A DNA stretch of 54,097 bases from CALBPI01 sp045110335 (GCA_045110335.1 JBGCGB010000040.1:1-54097), one strand, 5' to 3'. Positions 24,489 through 33,923 are shown, numbered from the stretch's first letter. Notes: a model not told the origin generated them from the sequence alone. Program-made: numbers and translations.

Positions 24489-26041
24489 GATGAGCCCGCC
24501 AGTTCTGCAATATCGCCGACCACTTTGACGCGCAGTCGAGTCGTGTTGCCATCCATGTAGGACAGACTCGTTTCCTCGATATCGGCAACCTGTATGCTTT
24601 CGGCAGCTGCGCCAGCCCGTAAGGCAATGTCCGTTGCTTCTTGTCGCACGGATGCAATCGCTGCTTCTCTGGGTACTTTGTCATAGGCGATCATGCGTTC
24701 TTTTTCACCCCCGATTTTTGCGATAGCCGCACCGATGGCATTAGCCACACCCGCATTCTCCGGTCGCACAATCTGTTCAGCTGCCGACAGTTCGTCACCA
24801 ATGAGCACGGCGCCACCACCAACCAAAATGACCGGCAATGCCTGACGACTCGGTTTCATCTTGTCGATCGCCGAATTCAGCATGTGATTCATCGTCTGGC
24901 ACGCCGCTGTCACCTGCGTCTGATCAAGCGATGCAACGGCGGCGCTGTTACCAATGTTCGCCGCACCAAACGCCACGGCGATATCGGTTGCCGTCAACGT
25001 CGTTCCGCCAAAGACTATCGCTTCTTGCGGCAACATATGCCCGACCGATCGCGGGCCAATTTGGCGACCTTCATCAGTCACCAAACTACCACCACCGAGC
25101 CCGACCGCTTGAATATCGGGCATTCTAAAATTGGTTCTTACACCACCCACTTCAATGACGACGTTAGACTCTCGCGGGAAACCGTCCTGTAAAATCCCGA
25201 TGTCACTGGTGGTGCCGCCGATATCCACAACAATCGCATTGTCGAGGCCTGTCAGCATACTCGCACCACGAATCGAGTTAGTCGGACCCGACGCAAAAGT
25301 AAGTGCAGGGAAACGCCGTGCGAATTCGGCATCCATTAACGTGCCGTCATTTTGACTGACAAAAAACGGACAGCCCAATCCGCGTTGCCGAATCGCGGCC
25401 ACAAAGGCATCGACAACGCGATTCGCAAACGTCAGCAAGGATGCGTTCAGCAAGGCAGCGTTTTCGCGCTCGAGAATACCCAGCCGACCAATCTCATGCG
25501 ACTGCGTAATACGAATCGATGGTAGGGCTGCACGAATGCGTGCAGCGACCTGCTGTTCCGGCGTCGGGTTCATCGGCGAGAACACCGAAGACAAAGCGAC
25601 CGAGCCGATTTTCTTAGTACGAAGATCATCAATAAGGCGATCAACTTCACGATCATCGATCGGCGCTAGTGGCCAACCGTCATAGAGATAGCCACCCTGC
25701 AACAGGTAAACATGATCACCGAGGCAGGCAGCAATATCATCAGGCCAACCGATTTTTGGTGGTACGCCACGGCCAGAAGGCGCACCAAGGCGCACGGCAG
25801 CGACGGGCTCAAGCTCGCGTCGCTCGATGACGGCATTGGTGAACTGTGTCGTGCCCAACATAATGGCACGAATATCCGATTCGATACCCGGATGATCCGA
25901 AAGCAATTGTTCCAACGCTTCCAAAATACCGCTCGTTACATCCGCACTGGTTAGTGCCTTGTGTGACGCCATGACGGTATGCCCATCGAGCAGCACGGCA
26001 TCGGTGTGTGTACCGCCAACATCAATACCAATGCGCTTCAT
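24485..26041 (-). CDS. Hydantoinase/oxoprolinase family protein (HyuA type)
   Basis: A 518-residue protein beginning KRIGIDVGGTHTDAVLL, the actin/hexokinase-like ATP fold of the Hydantoinase_N domain, followed by Hydantoinase_A with VVDIGGTTSDIG, VGLGGGSLV and a C-terminal VILVGGGAVL. It hydrolyses five-membered cyclic amides, normally with ATP. The start at 26041 overlaps the permease stop (ATGA), and the upstream in-frame sequence is the permease gene, so the longer reading was discarded. No HyuB-type partner is present next to it; the DUF917 protein takes that position. Confidence 0.88.
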   Translation of the reverse strand: MKRIGIDVGGTHTDAVLLDGHTVMASHKALTSADVTSGILEALEQLLSDHPGIESDIRAIMLGTTQFTNAVIERRELEPVAAVRLGAPSGRGVPPKIGWPDDIAACLGDHVYLLQGGYLYDGWPLAPIDDREVDRLIDDLRTKKIGSVALSSVFSPMNPTPEQQVAARIRAALPSIRITQSHEIGRLGILERENAALLNASLLTFANRVVDAFVAAIRQRGLGCPFFVSQNDGTLMDAEFARRFPALTFASGPTNSIRGASMLTGLDNAIVVDIGGTTSDIGILQDGFPRESNVVIEVGGVRTNFRMPDIQAVGLGGGSLVTDEGRQIGPRSVGHMLPQEAIVFGGTTLTATDIAVAFGAANIGNSAAVASLDQTQVTAACQTMNHMLNSAIDKMKPSRQALPVILVGGGAVLIGDELSAAEQIVRPENAGVANAIGAAIAKIGGEKERMIAYDKVPREAAIASVRQEATDIALRAGAAAESIQVADIEETSLSYMDGNTTRLRVKVVGDIAELAGSS

Positions 26042-27324
26042 CGATTTACACCACCCGATTCTGACCTTGTTAACACGCGCGACAATAGCGCGAACGCCAA
26101 AGCAGAAACAAACATCGCATCCAGTGCGGCAATGCCTGACAGTGAAACAACACCGAATGCGCCTAATAGCGCCAGCGTCGCACCCAGTACCCAACTCAAG
26201 AGCGCCGGGATCGATACGCGCTGGCTGCCCGGATCGAAGTCGACATGGTAGGCCGTTCGATGCACCCATAAGTAGTCAACAACAATGATGCCGGCGACCG
26301 GAACAAAAACAATGGCCAGGTAGAACAAGAAATCCAGAAAATAATCGAGAATATTCAGGAAGGCGGCCAGCGTACCGATGGCACCCAGCACGATGATAGA
26401 CCAGCGATTGGGCAGCGAAGGCCAAGTGGCTTCGATACTGAGCGCCGTACTGTAGAGATTCAGCGAGTTCAACACCCAGCTTCCGGCGATGACGATAGCA
26501 AATGCCGCCCAGCCAAGACCGAGAATGATCATCACATCCAGAAAGTCATCATTGCCAAGGGTATCCGCCGCGAGACCACCGGCGATCATCACGATTGACG
26601 AGACGACAAAATAGGATAGGAAAGCGGTATAGATCGCACCCGGCCAATGCCGAATGAAACGGGTGATGTCCGGCAGAATGACGGCACCGACAATAATGCC
26701 GCCCACTACGGACGACACCGCATTGCCAAAAGGCAACGAGGACGATTCACCAGTGGCATAGAGTGTCAACCAGCTGTTGCCATCCAACACACGAAACAGC
26801 AACAGCGCCGTGACGACCATCATGACCGGCGTGAGCAGCATCGACAAAAAGTTGATGGTCCGAAAACCATACATTGTCGTTATGGTCATGATGACACCGG
26901 CAAATAACTCGACGATCCAGCCAGGTGCATTCACGCCAAAAACATCCAGCAACATTCTTTGCGTCGTTGCCGCAAACAAGTCGATGTTGACGCCAAACCA
27001 ACCCAACAGGGATATCGCAAACGCGATATTCACGACGGATGCACCACTGTCACCGAAGGCAACGCGGACCAACAAGTAAGAACTGAGCCGGGTCCTGGCG
27101 CCAATCGCACCGGTCAGTGCGCCAATCACAGCCAGAATGGCGCTGCCCAACAGAATCGCTAGTATGGCGTTCTCATTGGATGACTGCGCGAACAGTTCGA
27201 CCCCGGCGACAAACGTGGGCAAAGAAAAACTGACCATGGCGCTGACAAGCGCGACGCCGACCCAACCGACCGTCCGCGCTTCTGCGACCGGCTCGTTGGC
27301 GAATTCACTGGATTCACTAGACAT
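26038..27324 (-). CDS. NCS1 family permease (CodB/purine-cytosine-type)
   Basis: A 428-residue membrane protein with about twelve hydrophobic segments. The N-terminal VSFSLPTFVAGVEL helix, GWFGVNIDLFA and DITRFIRHW segments fit nucleobase-cation-symport-1 permeases such as CodB. It leads an operon with HyuA and DUF917 proteins, so a hydantoin or nucleobase breakdown product is the likely cargo. The NCS1 family includes the hydantoin carrier Mhp1, which supports this but does not decide it. Co-translation with HyuA is suggested by the ATGA overlap. Confidence 0.86.
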   Translation of the reverse strand: MSSESSEFANEPVAEARTVGWVGVALVSAMVSFSLPTFVAGVELFAQSSNENAILAILLGSAILAVIGALTGAIGARTRLSSYLLVRVAFGDSGASVVNIAFAISLLGWFGVNIDLFAATTQRMLLDVFGVNAPGWIVELFAGVIMTITTMYGFRTINFLSMLLTPVMMVVTALLLFRVLDGNSWLTLYATGESSSLPFGNAVSSVVGGIIVGAVILPDITRFIRHWPGAIYTAFLSYFVVSSIVMIAGGLAADTLGNDDFLDVMIILGLGWAAFAIVIAGSWVLNSLNLYSTALSIEATWPSLPNRWSIIVLGAIGTLAAFLNILDYFLDFLFYLAIVFVPVAGIIVVDYLWVHRTAYHVDFDPGSQRVSIPALLSWVLGATLALLGAFGVVSLSGIAALDAMFVSALAFALLSRVLTRSESGGVNR

Positions 27325-27357
27325 CGCTTAAGCGTAGCACCGTTGGATTCACAACCA

Positions 27358-27386
27358 GAAAAGAAAACGGCGACCCGAAGGCCGCC
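27358..27386 (-). terminator. Terminator of katG
   Basis: On the minus strand GGCGGCC and GGTCGCC (27369-27386) form a 7-bp stem with one mismatch and a short loop, followed by a T-rich tract. It lies 45 bases past the katG stop and just before the NCS1 start. A second small perfect hairpin CGCCTT / AAGGCG at 27405-27420 precedes it. Confidence 0.7.
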
Positions 27387-27430
27387 GCTCTCGTGCTGAT
27401 CAACGCCTTTATCGAAGGCGCAGAATCAGA

Positions 27431-29650
27431 TTAGTTCAGATCAAAGCGATCCAAACTCATCACTTTCGTCCAGGCAGCAACGAAATCCTGAGCGAACAAC
27501 GCTTCACCGTCATCAGCGGCATAGGCCTCTGCAACGGCTCTCAACTCCGAGTTTGACCCGAAGATCAAATCAACCGGTGTAGCGGTCCACTTCAGATCGC
27601 CACTACTGCGATCATGACCTTCGTAGATCCCATCGGTATCCGAGGCTTTCGACCATACCGTCGACATATCCAGCAAGTTGACGAAAAAGTCGTTGCTCAA
27701 CGAGCCGGGCGCGTCCGTGAAGACACCATGAGCAGCACCACCGACGTTCGCATCGAGTGAACGCAAGCCACCGACCAGCGCGGTCATTTCGGGAACGGAT
27801 AAGCCCAACAGATAGGCTCTATCGACAAGCATCGCCGCAGGCGAGTGTTGATTGCTGTCTGCAAAGTAGTTACGGAAACCGTCCGCTTTTGGCTCAAGCA
27901 CAGCGAAAGAATCAGCATCCGTTTGCGCTTGTGACGCGTCGGTTCGACCTGGCGTGAATGGGACAGAAACATCGATATCAGAAGCGCTCGCCGCTTGCTC
28001 AATCGCTGCTGCACCACCAAGAACGATCAAATCGGCCAACGAGACTTGCACGTCGTCTTTCCGGGCTTTGTTAAATGCTTTTTGTACACCCGTTAATGCT
28101 TTAAGCACACGACGCAGTTCGCGCGGATTGTTGGCCGCCCAATCTTTTTGTGGTGCCAACCGAACGCGAGCGCCGTTAGCGCCACCGCGCATGTCCGTGC
28201 CGCGGAATGATGCCGCTGATGACCATGCCGTGCGCACCAATTCGGCAACCGTTAGATCGGTATCCAAGATGTCGGTTTTCAATTGCGCAATATCATCAGC
28301 ATCAATCATCGCATAGTCAGCGACCGGCACCGGATCCTGCCATGAAAGCACCTCTGCTGGCGCTGTTGTGCCAATGTAGCGCGCACGCGGACCCATGTCG
28401 CGGTGCGTCAACTTAAACCAGGCGCGCGCAAACGCTTGCTCGAACGCTTCAGGATTTTCCTGAAAGCGCTTCGAGATTTTGCGATAGCTCGGATCAAACT
28501 TAAGCGATAAGTCGGTCGTAAACATGATCGGCGCATGACGTTTGCCGGGAATGTGTGCATCCGGAACGAACTTGGTGTCTTCCGCGTTTTCCGGCACCCA
28601 CTGAATGGCGCCTGCCGGGCTGCGGGTTTGCACCCAGTTGAACGCAAACAGATTATCCAGATACTGCGTTGTCCATTGCGTAGGGCTGACTGTCCATGCA
28701 CCTTCAAGACCGCTGGTAATCGTGTCTTCGGCGTTTCCTTTGCCGCACTTATTGGTCCAGCCGAAACCCTGCTCCTCGATGCCAGCGGCAGCCGGCTCCG
28801 CACCGACGCAATTTTCAGGCTTCTTCGCGCCATGACCTTTACCGAAGGTATGACCACCGGCGATCAACGCAACCGTTTCTTCATCGTCCATCGCCATGCG
28901 ACCAAACGTCTCGCGAATGTCATTCGCAGCGAGCAGTGGATCCGGTACGCCATTGGGCCCTTCCGGATTGACATAGATCAGGCCCATCTGAACAGCGGCC
29001 AGCGGCTTCTCAAGCTTGCGCTCGCCGCTGTAACGCTCATCGGCGAGGAAATTCGTTTCCGGGCCCCAATAGACAAGATCAGGTTCCCAATCATCGGTAC
29101 GTCCGCCCGCAAATCCGAATGTATTAAAGCCCATGGATTCGAGTGCTACGTTGCCCGTCAGCACCATCAAATCGGCCCATGACAAGGCACGACCATACTT
29201 TTGCTTAACCGGCCACAGAAGACGACGCGCTTTATCAAGGTTGCCGTTATCAGGCCAACTGTTGAGTGGTTCGAATCGTTGTTGACCACCACCGGCTCCG
29301 CCGCGCCCATCGGCAACCCGATAAGTACCGGCACTGTGCCAGGCCATGCGAATAAAGAACGGACCATAGTGACCGTAGTCGGCTGGCCACCAGTCTTGCG
29401 ACGTTTTCATGATCGACTCGATGTCTTTCTTGACGACATCAATATCCAGCGCCGAGAATGCTTCGGCATAATCGAATTCTGCGCCATAAGGGTTGGATTC
29501 AACAGCGTGTTGTCGCAATGGTGAGAGATCCAGTTGATCTGGCCACCAAAACTGCGGTGACTTGGCAAAGCCTTCGGCGCTCGCCGTGCCGGCAGCAAGC
29601 GTACAGGCCGCTGCCATTGCACAAAGCAATGGTTTGATTGTCGTCTTCAT
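27431..29650 (-). CDS. katG: Catalase-peroxidase KatG with signal peptide
   Basis: A 739-residue bifunctional heme enzyme that removes hydrogen peroxide. The distal triad is visible as R101, W104 and H105 in FIRMAWHSAG. The partners of the Met-Tyr-Trp cross-link are present: Tyr in GLIYVNPEGP and Met in ETFGRMAMDDEE. The proximal region AGGHTFGKGHG is intact, and a second, inactive peroxidase-like half follows. Unlike most KatG proteins it begins with a cleavable signal (LLCAMAAACTLAAGTASA), so it should be periplasmic. A strong AGGAGG precedes the ATG. It is transcribed alone. Confidence 0.96.
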   Translation of the reverse strand: MKTTIKPLLCAMAAACTLAAGTASAEGFAKSPQFWWPDQLDLSPLRQHAVESNPYGAEFDYAEAFSALDIDVVKKDIESIMKTSQDWWPADYGHYGPFFIRMAWHSAGTYRVADGRGGAGGGQQRFEPLNSWPDNGNLDKARRLLWPVKQKYGRALSWADLMVLTGNVALESMGFNTFGFAGGRTDDWEPDLVYWGPETNFLADERYSGERKLEKPLAAVQMGLIYVNPEGPNGVPDPLLAANDIRETFGRMAMDDEETVALIAGGHTFGKGHGAKKPENCVGAEPAAAGIEEQGFGWTNKCGKGNAEDTITSGLEGAWTVSPTQWTTQYLDNLFAFNWVQTRSPAGAIQWVPENAEDTKFVPDAHIPGKRHAPIMFTTDLSLKFDPSYRKISKRFQENPEAFEQAFARAWFKLTHRDMGPRARYIGTTAPAEVLSWQDPVPVADYAMIDADDIAQLKTDILDTDLTVAELVRTAWSSAASFRGTDMRGGANGARVRLAPQKDWAANNPRELRRVLKALTGVQKAFNKARKDDVQVSLADLIVLGGAAAIEQAASASDIDVSVPFTPGRTDASQAQTDADSFAVLEPKADGFRNYFADSNQHSPAAMLVDRAYLLGLSVPEMTALVGGLRSLDANVGGAAHGVFTDAPGSLSNDFFVNLLDMSTVWSKASDTDGIYEGHDRSSGDLKWTATPVDLIFGSNSELRAVAEAYAADDGEALFAQDFVAAWTKVMSLDRFDLN

Positions 29651-29981
29651 GATTTCCTCCTGAGTGTGCGGGCGAATAGTATTCCCGTGTAAGGAGTAAA
29701 CAACAAACCTTACAGCGCAATGATTGATAAGTTGAATGACGGTAGATGAAAAAATCTATCGTGACTGGAAAAGCTGATGCCTAGCGGGTTTGCTGCACTG
29801 CATCACGTACCGCGGCGGGCAAACAAAAGTGATCGGATGATCGTCTGCGGCCAAGGTAACTCCCGTTTTTTCCGCAAGTAGAGCGCCGATCTTTCCGCAA
29901 TTGCCCGCAGAATAACCGCGTTTGATCGAGACGATCGGCAACACGCATCGACCATAAGACTAGTGGTCTGTTCAATCGACG
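29651..29981 (-). other. 331-bp katG upstream region with palindromic elements
   Basis: No convincing gene lies here. Three inverted repeats are visible. CGG...GAAT / ATTCCCG at 29669-29687 is in the leader. TGTAAGG-N13-CCTTACA is at 29688-29714. TAGAT-N6-ATCTA at 29743-29758 fits the T-N11-A form of LysR-type operators such as that of OxyR. A GTG-started 62-codon minus-strand frame (29756-29944) has no ribosome site and no recognised family. Confidence 0.45.
29688..29714 (-). promoter_or_regulatory. Candidate operator TGTAAGG-N13-CCTTACA upstream of katG
   Basis: A perfect 7-bp inverted repeat (29688-29694 and 29708-29714) lies 38-64 bases before the katG ATG, a suitable position for repression or for a leader structure. 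No regulator gene is adjacent. Confidence 0.4.
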
Positions 29982-31313
29982 CTACTGATCTGTTTGATCA
30001 GAAACCGCCTGCGCGCGCTCGAACGCCGGCTCACCCAGTATCCAGGTCGCTTCGATTGCACGGTCATCGGCCAGCGTCATTTGTACGAAAAATGATTCTG
30101 CAATAGAACGTGTAATCGCTTGGCGTTGCGAAATCATCGGTGTGGAGTGCGGATCGACCACAATAAAGTCCGCTTCTTTACCGACGGCAAAATTACCGAT
30201 CCGGTCGTCAGCACACAGCGCTTCTGCACCACCCAGTGTGGCTAGGTAAAGCGCTCGAAATGCCGATAACGATTTCCCGTTGAGCTGCATCACTTTGTAG
30301 CCATCCGCCATGGTGTTGAACAGACTCAGACTCGTGCCACCCCCGACATCCGTCCCAAGGCCCACATTGACGCCGGCATTGCGTGTCCGCACAAAATCGA
30401 ACAAGCCACTGCCCAGAAACAAGTTTGATGATGGACAAAAGGCGGCCGCCGCCTGATGCTGACACATCTGCCCCAAATCCTGATCATCAAGGTGAACGCA
30501 ATGGGCAAAAACGCTGCGCTCCCGCACCAAATCGAATGACTGGTAGACGTCCAGATAACTGCGTGCTTTAGGAAACAACTCAGCGACCCAGGCTATCTCC
30601 GAATGATTCTCGGAAAGATGGGTATGTATATGGACGTCGGGAAACTCATTCGCCAGGTCGCCAGCGCGACGCAATTGTTCGGGCGATGATGTCGGTGCGA
30701 AACGCGGTGTGATGGCGTAACCCAATCGATCGACACCATGCCACTTTTCGATCAGTTCGCGGCTTTCTGCATAGCCTTGCTCTGGTGAGTCGCGAAGATC
30801 ATCAGGGCAGTGTCGATCCATCAGGACTTTACCGGAGTACAAGCGCATGCGTTGATCGCACGCCGCCTCAAAAATAGCGTCAACGGATTCAGGGTGAACC
30901 GTCGCGAACACCATCGCCGTCGTCGTACCATTGCGCAACAGCTCGTTGACAAACGTCTTCGCCGTGTTTGTCGCATGCACGCGATCTGCAAACTTGGCTT
31001 CGGCGGGAAACGTATAGGACTCCAACCACTCAAGTAGCTGTGTGCCGTAGGAACCGATGACACTCAGTTGTGGATAGTGCACATGGCAATCGATAAAACC
31101 CGGCAGTATCAAGCGGCCGCGGTAGTCGGTGACTTGGATATCCGTTGAGAGTCCGGTCAGCAATTTGTCCGCATGGCCACAAGCAACGATCTTGCCGTTG
31201 TCGACTAACAGCAGTCCGTCCTCGAAGTGCTCGACGGCATCCGGCTGGGGCGGAAAATCAGGATCACGAAGACAATGTAAGATAGATCCACGAATCGCAC
31301 GCATACTTGTCAT
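29982..31313 (-). CDS. guaD: Guanine deaminase
   Basis: A 443-residue amidohydrolase-fold enzyme converting guanine to xanthine and ammonia. Zinc ligands are seen in LPGFIDCHVHYPQ (HxH), HIHTHLSEN and HCVHLDDQD, and the late Asp in VGLGTDVGGGTSLS. The PGFIDCHVHYPQ and THLSEN motifs are specific to guanine deaminases within the superfamily. Length is normal and there is no signal peptide. It follows the nucleotidase gene by 57 bases on the same strand, consistent with purine salvage or use of purines as nitrogen source. Confidence 0.94.
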   Translation of the reverse strand: MTSMRAIRGSILHCLRDPDFPPQPDAVEHFEDGLLLVDNGKIVACGHADKLLTGLSTDIQVTDYRGRLILPGFIDCHVHYPQLSVIGSYGTQLLEWLESYTFPAEAKFADRVHATNTAKTFVNELLRNGTTTAMVFATVHPESVDAIFEAACDQRMRLYSGKVLMDRHCPDDLRDSPEQGYAESRELIEKWHGVDRLGYAITPRFAPTSSPEQLRRAGDLANEFPDVHIHTHLSENHSEIAWVAELFPKARSYLDVYQSFDLVRERSVFAHCVHLDDQDLGQMCQHQAAAAFCPSSNLFLGSGLFDFVRTRNAGVNVGLGTDVGGGTSLSLFNTMADGYKVMQLNGKSLSAFRALYLATLGGAEALCADDRIGNFAVGKEADFIVVDPHSTPMISQRQAITRSIAESFFVQMTLADDRAIEATWILGEPAFERAQAVSDQTDQ

Positions 31314-31370
31314 GCCCCCATCAAATAACGCGATCGTTCAGCATCTGTTTATAGCATGAATTCATTCAGG

Positions 31371-32945
31371 CTAACGAGCTGGCAGCAGCCGTCCCGCAGG
31401 CGCCAGCCCCACGGACGATTGGGACCGAAAGAAATCCAGTAGAACATTCGCGAAGCTACGATCCGCATAGACGGTTTCCAGAGACCCTTTCGCCTGCGAG
31501 TACAAGTCACCCCCGGCAGCAACGATCTCTATGGTCCCGACGCGATATTGCCGCGCCTCGTCCAGGGGATCACCATTCACCAAAATACGCAGGCTACGTT
31601 GTCCGACTGGAGCTTGCGGGTCGTAGACGATGCTAAGGCCCGACACTTGTAACATTCCGCGCTCCAATGAAAGTCCTTGTTCGATAAGTTGGCGGAGCAC
31701 GGCGCCAGAAAGCGTCATCGTGGCCACTCTGTCTTCGAACGGAAACGAATCGAGCAAGTCGACATAGCGGATGTCCCCCTCTGGCAAATCTTTTCTTAAT
31801 GCACCCGACGGCATTAAGCCAACCTCCGCATCGGCATAGCGACGAACAATATCCGCATAAAGGTTCCCGAGATCCGATTCCCGATTGTATTGCCGATTCA
31901 TACGACTTTGCGTTGTCCCGACTTTGGCCTGGATATCCGGATTCTCATCTCGATAGCGGCGTAACTTTTCGACGACTTTGGGATCGGGTGTCAGGGCATC
32001 GCTGTCGACTGCGATCAAGCGGCCTTCGTACCCAATGATGTCGCCGGTCTCGCGGTCGAGCTGCAACTGCAAGACACCCAGGTGTTGCCCCTGACCAAAC
32101 GTCTGCATGATCAACGTGCCCGTGTCGGGGTGAACGACAGGTTTGCGGGTGCCAGCATCCGCATGGCCGGCGAGCAACACATCGATACCGTCGACGCTAC
32201 CCGCCAAAGCCATGTCAGCGTCGATGTCCCGTTGTACATCCGGACGACCTTCATCGTCTGTTTGCATCGGTGCAGTTTTGCCCTGATGCGTCAGCAACAC
32301 CACGAGATCAACCTGTCCCCGCAGCTCATTGACGTAACGGGCGACGACGGGAATGGGATCGTGCACATCAAGACCCGCAATATTCGATGGTATCAAGGCT
32401 GTTGCTGCGTCCTGACCGAGGATACCAATAACGCCGATTCGAACGCCATCGCGCTCAATGATCGCGTAAGGTTGCGCATATGGGTTTTCCGTGCCGCGGT
32501 AAAACAGGTTGGCACCCAGCACCGGGAATGACGCACGGTTCTTCTGGGCAGCTAAGGTTTTCCAACCGTACTCAAACTCATGATTACCGATACACATCGC
32601 GTCGTAATCCATCGTCAGCATAAGCTCGAACGCCAATTCACCCTGACTGCGCTTTGACAGCGTTCCGGTAAAAATATCACCAGCATCGAACAAGAAAGAA
32701 TTGGGCTCGGCAGCACGCAACTGGTTGATGAGTGTCGTTAACTCCGCAATACCACCAATTCTGGCCATATCATCACGCCAAAACGCGGGCACCGGCTCAT
32801 AAGCACTCTCAAGATCATTAGTGAACAGTAAGGTGATGGTCTTGGTGTTTTTTTCTACGACAACCGGAATCGGCTGCGTCGTTGCGCAGCCCGAAAGATG
32901 AACCAGGGCCAGGCAATAAAACAGCGTCCAGCTAAACTTCTGCAT
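31371..32945 (-). CDS. Bifunctional metallophosphatase/5'-nucleotidase lipoprotein with altered metal ligands
   Basis: Read from the ATG at 32945 the product has 524 residues and a lipoprotein signal (LFYCLALVHLSGC). The alternative start at 33002 adds a tail that would bury the signal. It has a calcineurin-like phosphatase domain followed by a 5'-nucleotidase C-terminal domain (about residue 320 on, with SDLGNLYADIV and GDLY). GNHEFEYGW is intact. The first metal motif, usually D-x-H, reads FTNDLES, and the usual GHxH reads AGHADAG, so two expected histidines are Glu and Asp. It likely cleaves nucleotides or related esters in the periplasm. Confidence 0.85.
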   Translation of the reverse strand: MQKFSWTLFYCLALVHLSGCATTQPIPVVVEKNTKTITLLFTNDLESAYEPVPAFWRDDMARIGGIAELTTLINQLRAAEPNSFLFDAGDIFTGTLSKRSQGELAFELMLTMDYDAMCIGNHEFEYGWKTLAAQKNRASFPVLGANLFYRGTENPYAQPYAIIERDGVRIGVIGILGQDAATALIPSNIAGLDVHDPIPVVARYVNELRGQVDLVVLLTHQGKTAPMQTDDEGRPDVQRDIDADMALAGSVDGIDVLLAGHADAGTRKPVVHPDTGTLIMQTFGQGQHLGVLQLQLDRETGDIIGYEGRLIAVDSDALTPDPKVVEKLRRYRDENPDIQAKVGTTQSRMNRQYNRESDLGNLYADIVRRYADAEVGLMPSGALRKDLPEGDIRYVDLLDSFPFEDRVATMTLSGAVLRQLIEQGLSLERGMLQVSGLSIVYDPQAPVGQRSLRILVNGDPLDEARQYRVGTIEIVAAGGDLYSQAKGSLETVYADRSFANVLLDFFRSQSSVGLAPAGRLLPAR

Positions 32946-33002
32946 CAGACTTACAATGAAGCGAGTTTGCACGCGAGGACTTTCGCTGCAGACTGACATC
33001 AC

Positions 33003-33923
33003 CTAGAGAATGCTGCGGCCAAAGGCGCTTTGTATCAAAGTAATCGCACGCTCTGCCGAGACATTGCCAATATCGAGAAACGGATTCAGCTCGACGACTT
33101 CCATCGATGTCATTCGGCCATCACTCGCGCACTCCTCCAACAACAAGTGTGCTTCGCGATAGCTGATACCACCCGGCACTTTGGTGCCCGTGCCCGGTAT
33201 GACTTCGGGATCACAGCCATCAAGATCAAAACTCATATGGAAACCCGCGGTATTCTCGTTAACGACCGCGAGCGCCCGTCGCGTGACTTCGCTCATGCCG
33301 AGTTCGTCTACTTCGCGCATAGTGAAAACCGTGATTCCGGACTCACGAATGAATGCACGCTCAACGCTGTCGACATCACGAATGCCGAGCAACACGACAT
33401 TCTCGCGCTTGACCGCAGGCTTTACGCCCTGAATCGATGACAGGTCTTCATCACCATAGCCGAGCAAATGCGCCAGCGGCATACCGTGCACATTGCCACT
33501 CGGCGAAAACTCCGGCAGGTTCATGTCGCCATGCGCATCAAACCAAATCAAACCGATGTCTTGTTGTTGTTTTTGAAAATGTCCGGCAACACCCGAAACC
33601 GTGCCCATCGCAATGGAATGATCGCCGCCAATCACCAATGGAATTTGATCGTTATCGAGTGATTGCATCACTTCGCCCGCGAGCTCGTTGCAGACATGCA
33701 AAATTTCATGTTTGAAACGGGCTTTCGGATTGTTAGGCGTGCGTGTCTCCATCGCCGGCACGGCGATATCTGTTTCGCTGGACATCTTGTAACCCAGATC
33801 GGCGATCGACTGGCTCAAACCCGCGACGCGGAACGCCGAAGGTCCGGCATCAGTACCGCGCCGCGACGCACCCAAGTCGAGTGGCACATTGATGATATGT
33901 ACAGGTTTTGAATTGTCAGACAT
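33003..33923 (-). CDS. rocF: Arginase
   Basis: A 306-residue ureohydrolase converting arginine to ornithine and urea. The manganese motifs are all visible: VIGGDHSIAMG, WFDAHGDMNLP and MSFDLDGCDPE. A conserved GNVHGMPLA substrate segment (arginase-type rather than agmatinase-type) lies between them. It sits directly upstream of the nucleotidase, in the same direction. No urease is in the window. The 150 bases upstream hold no obvious promoter motif that I can support. Confidence 0.93.
   Translation of the reverse strand: MSDNSKPVHIINVPLDLGASRRGTDAGPSAFRVAGLSQSIADLGYKMSSETDIAVPAMETRTPNNPKARFKHEILHVCNELAGEVMQSLDNDQIPLVIGGDHSIAMGTVSGVAGHFQKQQQDIGLIWFDAHGDMNLPEFSPSGNVHGMPLAHLLGYGDEDLSSIQGVKPAVKRENVVLLGIRDVDSVERAFIRESGITVFTMREVDELGMSEVTRRALAVVNENTAGFHMSFDLDGCDPEVIPGTGTKVPGGISYREAHLLLEECASDGRMTSMEVVELNPFLDIGNVSAERAITLIQSAFGRSIL

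Noticed and set aside
28535..29182. Open frame of about 215 codons opposite katG
   Set aside because: Shadow of a highly conserved katG region; no ribosome site or known family.
29756..29944. 62-codon GTG frame upstream of katG
   Set aside because: No ribosome site, no family match and no clear codon bias; kept only as a remark on the intergenic region.
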